DNA of 9,884 nucleotides from Bacteroidota bacterium. Lineage in GTDB: Bacteria; Bacteroidota; Bacteroidia; Chitinophagales; Chitinophagaceae. The translations under genes and the position numbers were made by a program. Location: assembly GCA_947441205.1 (NCBI GenBank), contig CANETM010000046.1, forward strand, positions 1 to 9,884, given 5' to 3'. The stretch's first letter is position 1. Each line of letters begins with the position of its first letter. Of the stretch, positions 1-6,121 are shown in pieces. The notes under the pieces were generated by a model. That model saw nothing but the letters and a program-made list of their open reading frames with translations. It did no database searches and was not told where the DNA came from.

Positions 1-128
1 ATAACCGTATCTAATAAATAATGACGAGGCATTTTCACAGCTGTATCGCTTGCCGACTTTAACCACAGATAACAAAGCACCGGAATTAATAAGGCAATGA
101 TTAAACCGTATATTGATTTTTTAGACAT
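1..128 (-). CDS. SCO1/SenC-family copper chaperone, N-terminal fragment
   Basis: Only the first 42 codons are in the window; the gene runs off the left edge. It starts at an ATG on 128-126. The protein opens with a short basic stretch (MSKKS), then a hydrophobic segment at about residues 7-23 that should act as a membrane anchor, then 'KSASDTAVKMPRHYLLDTV'. This opening resembles SCO-family proteins encoded beside cytochrome oxidase genes in Bacteroidota. Family members are membrane-anchored thioredoxin-fold proteins facing the periplasm that help assemble the CuA centre of CoxB. The diagnostic CxxxC and distal His lie outside the window, so the call rests on the N-terminal pattern and on position just downstream of the cox genes. 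It is separated from the subunit IV gene by a terminator and may have its own promoter. Confidence 0.72.
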   Translation of the reverse strand, partial: MSKKSIYGLIIALLIPVLCYLWLKSASDTAVKMPRHYLLDTV

Positions 129-144
129 ACAAATGTTTGATAAA

Positions 145-152
145 CAAAGTTA
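145..152 (-). promoter_or_regulatory. possible Bacteroidota -7 promoter element for the SCO gene
   Basis: The minus strand reads TAACTTTG here, an exact match to the Bacteroidota -7 consensus TAnnTTTG. It lies 16 bases upstream of the SCO start codon and downstream of the terminator at 187-213, where a new promoter would be needed. No convincing -33 TTTG element is seen at the usual spacing, and such matches arise easily in AT-rich DNA. Confidence 0.35.
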
Positions 153-186
153 CAACGGAAAGCCTATATGGCATTAGATTTAACCA

Positions 187-213
187 AAAAACCATCCTGA
201 TTGGATGGTTTTT
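187..213 (-). terminator. rho-independent terminator after the subunit IV gene, possibly bidirectional
   Basis: A perfect 11-bp inverted repeat, AAAAACCATCC / GGATGGTTTTT, encloses a 5-base loop (198-202). Read on the minus strand it sits about 40 bases past the subunit IV stop codon and ends in a run of six T. It has a T run on the other strand too, so it could stop transcripts from either direction. It marks the likely end of the ctaB-coxC-coxC-subunit IV unit and separates it from the SCO gene. Confidence 0.8.
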
Positions 214-252
214 GAAATTGAAAACAAGTTAATTGGTAACAATTATAAGATA

Positions 253-720
253 TTAATGATGCTCACCTGCAGCATGCTCTTCTTTTTTAGTTTCAGTCGC
301 TTTTTCGCCATGCGCACTTCCAGCAGCCTCATGCTTAGCGCCATGCTCTTCCTGCTTAACCTGAATAGTTGACTGTTCTTTAAAGCGACGATCGTAGTTA
401 TTACGTAAATTTTTAAATGAATTTCCATCACTTATAAATGCGATAATAAACCATATAAATAATGCCAAAGGCACTATGATTGTCATGATTAAATTTTTCA
501 ATTCATGCTTTAAGTGCATAAAGTAAGCAACAATATAAAATGCTTTTGCCATCATTAAAATAACGATAACGCCTTTAATGCCTAAGCGTAAGCCCTCAGA
601 GGTTATATCTATCATCCAAAAACCTAATATTAATTCAACAATAGTAAGTACAGAAAGGATGATAGTTACTTTTTTAATTTCTGCAATTACATCGTGGTGA
701 TCATGTGTGTTGTCTGACAT
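253..720 (-). CDS. cytochrome c oxidase subunit IV-like small membrane protein
   Basis: This is a 155-residue protein with three predicted membrane helices (about 18-37, 50-69 and 76-97). It carries the 'AYFMHLKHE' motif at 65-73, which matches the 'FMHLK' signature of the bacterial oxidase subunit IV family (CtaF/CyoD-like). Family members are small accessory subunits thought to support assembly or stability of the haem-copper oxidase. The last 35 residues form a charged tail rich in His, Glu, Ala and Lys (six His in 126-155), and the N-terminus has a THDHHD cluster. I chose ATG at 720-718; an in-frame TTG at 738 would add six residues (MKKDIL) but is less likely. The gene follows the second coxC by 48 bases and closes its transcription unit before the hairpin at 187-213. 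Confidence 0.85.
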   Translation of the reverse strand: MSDNTHDHHDVIAEIKKVTIILSVLTIVELILGFWMIDITSEGLRLGIKGVIVILMMAKAFYIVAYFMHLKHELKNLIMTIIVPLALFIWFIIAFISDGNSFKNLRNNYDRRFKEQSTIQVKQEEHGAKHEAAGSAHGEKATETKKEEHAAGEHH

Positions 721-768
721 AAGAATATCTTTTTTCAATATAATTAACTCAAAGTGAGCTAAAATGGT

Positions 769-1455
769 TTATAATAAATAGAAGCAAGTAAATACAAATA
801 CCCAAACTAAATCAACAAAGTGCCAATACAAACCTGCTTTTTCAATCATTAAATAACGACCTCTTTGTTCAAACTTATCCATCAGTGTCATAATTAACAT
901 GATGATATTGATAACCACACCACTAAATACGTGGAATCCGTGGAAACCAGTAATGGTAAAAAAGAAATTAGTGAAGTTAGTAGTTGAAGCTGTTCCATCT
1001 GCATTAATAAATGGATTTAAACCCCACCAAGCACCTTCATGGTGTAGGTGATTCCACTCCCAAGCTTGACAGCTTAAAAATGCAATACCACCAATGATTG
1101 TCCAAATCATATTTCTTACTACACCTTTCTTGTCCATCATTTTACCTGCATGTACCGCTAACACCATGGTTACCGAACTTACAATCAAAATGAAAGTCAT
1201 GATAGATACAAACACCAATGGAGCATTCACTCCTTCTGGTGCAAATGGAAAGCTTTTAAATACTTTGTTAGGGTCAGGCCATCCGTTTGTTGAAAAACGA
1301 ACTGTACCATAAGAAATTAAGAAGGCACCAAAAGTAAAAGCGTCACTCATTAAAAAGTACCACATCATTACTTTTCCGTACTCTACATCAAAGGGGCTTT
1401 TCCCTCCATTCCACCATTTTGCTTCCTTAGTTGAAGCTGTTGTTACATTTGACAT
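769..1455 (-). CDS. coxC: cytochrome c oxidase subunit III (downstream copy, 228 aa)
   Basis: The product is a five-helix subunit III of the haem-copper oxidase (helices at about 28-50, 80-102, 115-133, 163-192 and 207-228), lacking the first two helices of the seven-helix form. Signatures are 'FLMSDAFTFGAFLISY' (34-49), matching the SEVxFFxGFF region; 'GFHGFHVFSG' (170-179), matching GFHGLHV; and the ending 'WHFVDLVWVFVF'. Subunit III has no redox centre; it stabilises subunit I and helps proton uptake into the D-channel. The frame stays open upstream to 1590, but that extension overlaps the preceding coxC and looks unlike subunit III, whereas MSNVTTAST at 1455 gives the usual short soluble N-terminus. 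The DCCD-reactive Glu of bovine subunit III is Asp38 here. A 74-base gap separates it from the upstream copy. Confidence 0.92.
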   Translation of the reverse strand: MSNVTTASTKEAKWWNGGKSPFDVEYGKVMMWYFLMSDAFTFGAFLISYGTVRFSTNGWPDPNKVFKSFPFAPEGVNAPLVFVSIMTFILIVSSVTMVLAVHAGKMMDKKGVVRNMIWTIIGGIAFLSCQAWEWNHLHHEGAWWGLNPFINADGTASTTNFTNFFFTITGFHGFHVFSGVVINIIMLIMTLMDKFEQRGRYLMIEKAGLYWHFVDLVWVFVFTCFYLL

Positions 1456-1474
1456 TTCTGTTTCTATTTCAGTG

Positions 1475-1482
1475 CAAAAATA
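1475..1482 (-). promoter_or_regulatory. weak candidate -7 element upstream of the second coxC
   Basis: The minus strand reads TATTTTTG, matching TAnnTTTG, 19 bases upstream of the coxC start at 1455 and inside the 74-base gap after the upstream coxC. No -33 TTTG is seen at a suitable distance. The gene is probably cotranscribed with its neighbour, so this may be a chance match or an internal promoter. Confidence 0.15.
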
Positions 1483-1529
1483 TTGGCTATCAAGGATATT
1501 TGAATAAAAATACCCTACTTTTTTTGGGG

Positions 1530-2105
1530 TTAGCCTACCCAATATAGGAATACAAATATGTAAACCCATAGTATGTCTACAAAATGCCAATAATTGGATA
1601 CCAATTTGACTGGCATATCACTATTTTGGTTGTTTTTATTCGAAAATGCCTTAATATTTATCCAAATCAAAGCAATAATACCACCCAATACGTGTAAAAC
1701 GTGTAAACCCGTAATGACAAACAAAAAGGAAGCTGCTGAATTGCTTCTTGCGCCTGTTAAAGCAATGCTATTTGCTTCAAGGGCCCTAAAACCCTGTATT
1801 TGTAAAATAATAAATAACAGCCCTAAAATAGCAGTCACACTTAAAAAGCCTTTGTATTGGTTTAAATTTTGCTCCTTTTGTTTTTTAACGGCCATTTGAA
1901 TCGTGAAGCTGCTTATTAAAATCACTACCGTAGAAATGATAAATACATTTGGCAATTCAAATTCCAACCAGCTAGCCTGGCTTTTTTTAACAATATACGC
2001 ACTTGTTAAACCAGCAAACATCATCACAATACTGCCTAATCCTCCCCATAAATAAAATTGATGAGGGTGCATTTTTTTCTTTTCCATTTGTAAATCTGTT
2101 GACAT
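1530..2105 (-). CDS. coxC: cytochrome c oxidase subunit III-like protein (upstream copy, 191 aa)
   Basis: This is a second, shorter subunit III with five predicted helices (about 19-39, 53-73, 86-105, 125-150 and 170-190). It shares the family landmarks: 'GSIVMMFAGLTSAY' (24-37), 'GLHVLHVLGG' (133-142), where the family has GFHGLHV, and the ending 'NYWHFVDILWVYIFVF'. It is clearly diverged from the 228-residue copy downstream. Tandem short subunit III genes are a recurring arrangement in Bacteroidota, where the first copy is often annotated as a heme-copper oxidase subunit III. The position of the bovine DCCD-binding Glu is Ile26, so this copy cannot use that carboxylate and may be structural. 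Start at ATG 2105; Met7 and Met12 are alternatives. The gap to ctaB upstream is only 11 bases, implying cotranscription. Confidence 0.88.
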   Translation of the reverse strand: MSTDLQMEKKKMHPHQFYLWGGLGSIVMMFAGLTSAYIVKKSQASWLEFELPNVFIISTVVILISSFTIQMAVKKQKEQNLNQYKGFLSVTAILGLLFIILQIQGFRALEANSIALTGARSNSAASFLFVITGLHVLHVLGGIIALIWINIKAFSNKNNQNSDMPVKLVSNYWHFVDILWVYIFVFLYWVG

Positions 2106-2116
2106 AAATTATAAAT

Positions 2117-3031
2117 TTAAAGATGTTGTATATATATTTTATCCGCTAGTAAGGCTAAATAAACAATTGGTAAATAAATATAACTGCTAAACATAACACG
2201 ACGTGCTGCAGGAACACCCATGTTTTGATACAGTCTTACGCATTGTACGACAATGAAAATATTAGCAACTAAAATCACCCACATACTCCATATGCCTGAT
2301 ATACCTAAGTAATAAGGTAAGAAACCTACGGGTATCATTAACACTGCATACATAATGGACTGAAGCGCTGTAAACCTTGTTGGACCTTCCTTAGCGGGTA
2401 ATAATTTAAAACCAACTCTCGAATAATCTGCATGAGATACCCAAGCAATTGCCCAAAAATGAGGGAACTGCCATAAAAATTGAATTAGTAATAATGCCCA
2501 ACCTGCAGCATTCGAAAAACTATGGCCGTGCACCATGAATTTTGCAAAAGGACTAAACTCATTAGTTGCCGCAACCCATCCAATCAAGCAAGGGATCGCA
2601 CCAGGAAATGCACCCACTAAAACTGCAATTGAATTTATTTTTTTAAGTGGCGTATAAATAAACGCATATAAAAACAAACTAAATGCTGATAGTAACGCAG
2701 AAGCAATATTAAAATATAGCATTAATCCAACTCCCAAGACACCCGTTATCAATGCAAAAATATAGGCTTGTTGTTGTGTCAAACGACCTGCTGCAACTGG
2801 ACGACTACTCGTACGTTTCATTTGCGCGTCTGTATCTTTTTCCACTGCTTGATTAATGGCATTCGCACTACCCGTAATACACATGCCCGCAAAAGTCAAT
2901 AATAAAATGCTGAACCAATCAAAGCCTTCTATATTAGGAGCCATTTGAAAACAAATAACACAAGTAAACACTACAGTAAAACTGAGCGTAAACTTCATAA
3001 GTTGTCCGTAATCTTTAATAGTTGCTTTCAC
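2117..3031 (-). CDS. ctaB: protoheme IX farnesyltransferase (haem O synthase)
   Basis: CtaB is a UbiA-family membrane prenyltransferase that adds a farnesyl group to haem b, giving haem O, the precursor of the haem A needed by CoxA. The 304-residue product has the usual length and multi-helix profile. The prenyl-diphosphate/Mg site is visible as N60 with 'EKDTDAQMKRTSSRP' (64-78; D66, D68, R73, R77). Other family landmarks are 'YTPLKK' (126-131), 'WQFPHFWAIAW' (187-197) and 'HADYSRVGFKLLP' (200-212), the second aspartate region. The start is GTG at 3031-3029: an in-frame stop lies a few codons upstream, and starting at Met12 would remove the conserved 'IKDYGQLMKFTLSF' opening. It is the first gene of a unit that follows the coxA terminator and continues into the coxC pair. 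Confidence 0.95.
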   Translation of the reverse strand: MKATIKDYGQLMKFTLSFTVVFTCVICFQMAPNIEGFDWFSILLLTFAGMCITGSANAINQAVEKDTDAQMKRTSSRPVAAGRLTQQQAYIFALITGVLGVGLMLYFNIASALLSAFSLFLYAFIYTPLKKINSIAVLVGAFPGAIPCLIGWVAATNEFSPFAKFMVHGHSFSNAAGWALLLIQFLWQFPHFWAIAWVSHADYSRVGFKLLPAKEGPTRFTALQSIMYAVLMIPVGFLPYYLGISGIWSMWVILVANIFIVVQCVRLYQNMGVPAARRVMFSSYIYLPIVYLALLADKIYIQHL

Positions 3032-3055
3032 GAAATGATTTCAATAAATGAATTC

Positions 3056-3063
3056 GAAATTTA
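3056..3063 (-). promoter_or_regulatory. weak candidate promoter region for ctaB
   Basis: Because a terminator follows coxA, ctaB should have a promoter in 3032-3088. The best -7-like string on the minus strand is TAAATTTC, one base off TAnnTTTG, 25 bases upstream of the GTG start. No matching -33 TTTG is visible, so the exact site is uncertain. Confidence 0.2.
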
Positions 3064-3088
3064 AAATCCTATGATACTAAGAAGTAAA

Positions 3089-3122
3089 ATAATTATGCCC
3101 TGATTGAACAGGGCATAATTAT
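3089..3122 (-). terminator. rho-independent terminator after coxA
   Basis: A perfect 14-bp inverted repeat (ATAATTATGCCCTG / CAGGGCATAATTAT) encloses a 6-base loop at 3103-3108. It begins 7 bases past the coxA stop codon. On the minus strand the stem is followed by TTTACTT, a short U-rich tail. This should end, or at least attenuate, the actC-to-coxA transcript before ctaB. Confidence 0.82.
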
Positions 3123-3128
3123 AAAATG

Positions 3129-4931
3129 TTAATGGCTAGACTCATGCTCGCCCACTGGAACGTCTTGTGGGATAAAGTCAACACCATCCTTACCATAATC
3201 ATAAGGCCAACGGTGTACTTCAGGAATTTCACCAGGCCAGTTACCGTGACCAGGATTAATTGGAGTAGTCCACTCTAAAGTATTTGATTTCCAAGGATTC
3301 GGATCAGTTACTTTACGACCTTTGAATATTGAATAGAAGAAATTAATTAAGAATAAAATTTGCGTAGCAAATACAATCATGGCCACTGTACTAATGAAAC
3401 GATTTAAGTCAGCAAATTGCTTGAAGCTTTCCCAAATACTGAAATCAAAATAACGACGTGGCATACCTGCTAAACCTTGATAGTGCATTGGCCAGAAAAT
3501 CAAATAAGCTCCAGCCATAGTCACCCAAAAGTGAATATACCCTAATGAGTTATTTAAGTGACGACCATACATTTTAGGGAACCAATGGTAAACACCAGCG
3601 AACATACCAAACATACTAGCCACACCCATTACAATATGGAAATGCGCAATTACAAAGTAAGTATCGTGTAAGTGAATATCCAATGCAGCGTTACCTAACC
3701 AAATACCTGTTAAACCTCCAGAGATAAATAAGCTTACAAAACCAATAGCAAACAACATACCAGGAGTGAAACGAATATTGCCTCTCCATAATGTAGTTAA
3801 CCAGTTAAATACTTTAATGGCAGAAGGAACAGCGATTAATAAAGTTAATAATACGAATACCGATCCTAAGAAAGGATTCAATCCCGTAACAAACATGTGA
3901 TGCGCCCATACCAAAAACGCCAATACTGCAATTGCAAATAATGAACCTAACATCGCCATGTAACCGAAAATTGGTTTACGAGAATTCACCGACATAATCT
4001 CAGACACCATACCCATGGCAGGTAATAAGATAATGTAAACCTCAGGGTGACCTAAGAACCAGAATAAGTGTTGGAATAAAATAGCGCTACCACCTTCGTT
4101 AGATAAAGCACCAACTCCATTCACGAAAATATCAGAAAGATAGAATGAGGTTCCAAAGTTTCTATCAAAAATTAATAAGATTAAACCAGAAAGTAAAACT
4201 GGGAATGATAATACACCCAATACTGCAGTGAAAAACAATGCCCAAATCGTTAAAGGTAAACGCGTCATGCTCATACCTTTTGTACGCATGTTCAAAATAG
4301 TTGCGATATAGTTCAAACCTCCTAATAAAGAAGATACAACGAATAAAGCCATGGCAATAATCCATAAGTCCATACCTGTTTTAGAACCAGGTGAAGCATC
4401 GTGTAATGCAGACAATGGAGGGTATGCAGTCCAACCACCACTAAATGGTCCTGTTTCAACAAACATACTAGATAACATTACAATACTAGCAGTAAAGAAG
4501 AACCAGTAAGAAAGCATATTCATAAATGGAGACGCCATGTCACGTGCACCAATTTGTAATGGAATTAAAAAGTTGGCAAAAGTTCCAGACAATCCCGCTG
4601 TTAATACAAAAAATACTAACACCGTACCGTGTGTTGTTACTAATGCATAATATGCTTCCGGTGTGATTTGACCACCCTTCGCCCATTTACCCAAGATAGA
4701 TTCTAACCAAGGAAAACTTGCTTCAGGATATCCTAATTGTAAACGGAAAAGCACACTCATTAAACCACCTAGTACCGCCCAAACCATACCCGTGATCAAG
4801 AATTGCTTCGCGATCATTTTATGGTCTTGACTAAATACATATTTAGTTAAGAATGTATCATGATGTTCGTGATGACCATGATCATCATGTCCATGAGATT
4901 CGTGTGCGTGTAATGCTGCTTCGTGACTCAT
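3129..4931 (-). CDS. coxA: cytochrome c oxidase subunit I, A1-type aa3
   Basis: This is the catalytic subunit that reduces O2 to water and pumps protons. The 600-residue product has the 12-helix core and every cofactor ligand. Low-spin haem a is held by H101 ('TTHGTV') and H432, haem a3 by H430 ('HDTYFVIAHFH'). CuB is held by H295, H344 and H345, with the cross-linking Tyr299 in 'GHPEVY'. D-channel residues D131, N120, N138 and E297 and K-channel K373 are present, which marks it as A1-type and probably proton-pumping. R492-R493 ('GMPRRY') match the propionate-binding arginines, and H422/D423 the Mg-site ligands. The N-terminus is unusually His-rich (ten His in the first 24 residues), and the C-terminus ends HESSH. 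Met139 replaces the second Asn of the usual MNN. It lies 55 bases after coxB and is followed by a terminator. Confidence 0.98.
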   Translation of the reverse strand: MSHEAALHAHESHGHDDHGHHEHHDTFLTKYVFSQDHKMIAKQFLITGMVWAVLGGLMSVLFRLQLGYPEASFPWLESILGKWAKGGQITPEAYYALVTTHGTVLVFFVLTAGLSGTFANFLIPLQIGARDMASPFMNMLSYWFFFTASIVMLSSMFVETGPFSGGWTAYPPLSALHDASPGSKTGMDLWIIAMALFVVSSLLGGLNYIATILNMRTKGMSMTRLPLTIWALFFTAVLGVLSFPVLLSGLILLIFDRNFGTSFYLSDIFVNGVGALSNEGGSAILFQHLFWFLGHPEVYIILLPAMGMVSEIMSVNSRKPIFGYMAMLGSLFAIAVLAFLVWAHHMFVTGLNPFLGSVFVLLTLLIAVPSAIKVFNWLTTLWRGNIRFTPGMLFAIGFVSLFISGGLTGIWLGNAALDIHLHDTYFVIAHFHIVMGVASMFGMFAGVYHWFPKMYGRHLNNSLGYIHFWVTMAGAYLIFWPMHYQGLAGMPRRYFDFSIWESFKQFADLNRFISTVAMIVFATQILFLINFFYSIFKGRKVTDPNPWKSNTLEWTTPINPGHGNWPGEIPEVHRWPYDYGKDGVDFIPQDVPVGEHESSH

Positions 4932-4986
4932 ACCTTTTATTTAAATAAGTTTATTCTTTTATTATGCTGTTCCTCTAATTCTAAAA

Positions 4987-6072
4987 TTACATTTTTGCTG
5001 TTGCTACTTTAGCAGTGCTGTCTTTTGCAACAGGCGCTTCAGCATTTACTTTACCACCTGCTTCAGCTGCTTTTATAGCGTCTGGATCTTTTTCAGGGAA
5101 AGCAGTATAGTATTGTGCTTTTTGCTTAGCCATCCACAAATCATATTCTTCTTGTTCAACTACTTCAATAATTCCTTTCATTGAATAGTGACCGTTTCCA
5201 CACATTTGATCACAAGAAATTTCATAAGTATAATTAGGATTGCCAGTTTTTTCACGCATTTCTTTAGTGGTGAATTTTGGTGTAAACCACATCGTCGTTG
5301 GAATACCAGGTACTGCGTCCATTTTTAAACGGAAGGCAGTTAATCCTACGTCATGAATAACGTCTCTTGAACCAATAATTAATTTAACAGGTTGACCTTT
5401 TACTACATACATAGTTTGTTCTGTTAAAATATCGTCTTGTGCATATTTATCATCCCAAATAATGCCTACTGAGTTAGTAGCTGGGTCAATGTTTCTGTAA
5501 TATTTTTTTCCGAATACTGCATCCTTACCTGGGTAACGGAAAATCCAACCAAACTGCTTTCCAGTTACTTCAACAACCATTGCATTCTTAGGGGCATCAC
5601 CTGTGAAGTAAAACCAGTTACGTAAACCAAATATTACCAACACGGTTAAAGTGATGGCAGGAATGGCAGTCCAAATTAATTCTAATTTAGTGCTATGTGC
5701 AAAGAAGAAAACTTTTCTGTTTTCATCTTCTTGATATTTATAAGAAAACCAAAATAAAATTATTTGAGTTGCAACAAATACAACTCCTGTAACAACTAAA
5801 GTAATCCAAAACATTTCGTCCCACTTATCTCCCTGAACACTTGCAGCCTCGTATGCTAATAAAGTTTTACCAAAATATAATTCATTACAAACATAAATTC
5901 CCACAAAGCCCAAAACCAAAAATACGATCATTAAAAATCCGTTGATTTTGTTGTTTTGTTTACGGCTGTTTTCTTCTCCTTTAAGGATAGACACATATTC
6001 ACTAGCCTTGGAAATTTGGAAAATTACCACAAAAATTAGGGTGATAATTGCAACTGATAAATATAAATTCAT
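4987..6072 (-). CDS. coxB: cytochrome c oxidase subunit II with CuA domain
   Basis: CoxB takes electrons from cytochrome c through its periplasmic dinuclear CuA centre and passes them to haem a in CoxA. Of 361 residues, helices at 88-110 and 131-153 match the canonical two-helix anchor, followed by the cupredoxin domain from about 160. CuA ligands are H240 ('DVIHDVGL'), C287, C291, H295 and M298 ('CDQMCGNGHYSM'). Two departures from the canonical sequence are visible: Gln289 stands where Glu supplies the CuA carbonyl and Mg ligand, and Phe174 stands in 'GKQFGWIFRYP' where the electron-entry Trp is expected. An extra N-terminal helix pair (3-21 and 45-63) with a basic loop precedes the usual anchor. 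The tail after 330 is Ala/Lys-rich and has no CxxCH, so no cytochrome c domain is fused. It sits between actF (49-base gap) and coxA. Confidence 0.97.
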   Translation of the reverse strand: MNLYLSVAIITLIFVVIFQISKASEYVSILKGEENSRKQNNKINGFLMIVFLVLGFVGIYVCNELYFGKTLLAYEAASVQGDKWDEMFWITLVVTGVVFVATQIILFWFSYKYQEDENRKVFFFAHSTKLELIWTAIPAITLTVLVIFGLRNWFYFTGDAPKNAMVVEVTGKQFGWIFRYPGKDAVFGKKYYRNIDPATNSVGIIWDDKYAQDDILTEQTMYVVKGQPVKLIIGSRDVIHDVGLTAFRLKMDAVPGIPTTMWFTPKFTTKEMREKTGNPNYTYEISCDQMCGNGHYSMKGIIEVVEQEEYDLWMAKQKAQYYTAFPEKDPDAIKAAEAGGKVNAEAPVAKDSTAKVATAKM

Positions 6073-6088
6073 AATTCGTTAATTCGTT
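6073..6088 (-). repeat. tandem 8-bp repeat abutting the coxB start codon
   Basis: On the minus strand AACGAATT occurs twice head to tail, immediately followed by the coxB ATG. A related AACGAAC lies about 30 bases further upstream. There is no Shine-Dalgarno sequence; the repeat is part of the A-rich leader between actF and coxB. It could be simple slippage with no function. Confidence 0.5.
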
Positions 6089-6121
6089 ATTACTAAATCA
6101 AAAATTGTTCTTGTTCGTTTA

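Noticed and set aside
721..738. TTG start adding MKKDIL to the subunit IV protein
   Set aside because: An ATG six codons later gives the usual short polar N-terminus; nothing favours the rarer TTG.
1511..1530. Weak hairpin after the first coxC (ACCC...GGGT around an A7 run) as a terminator
   Set aside because: The stem is only about four base pairs with a long loop, too weak to call, although a T-rich stretch follows.
1456..1590. Upstream in-frame extension of the second coxC into the end of the first
   Set aside because: The extra 45 residues overlap the end of the neighbouring coxC and contain no subunit III-like sequence; the ATG at 1455 gives the normal N-terminus.
1094..1899. Open frames on the plus strand opposite the coxC genes
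   Set aside because: They lie antisense to well-supported genes, are short, and resemble no family I know; they are by-products of the coding strand.
769..2105. The two coxC genes as a single subunit III gene split by a frameshift
   Set aside because: Each copy has its own complete five-helix core, its own GFHGxHV-like motif and its own WHFVD ending, so they are paralogues, not halves.
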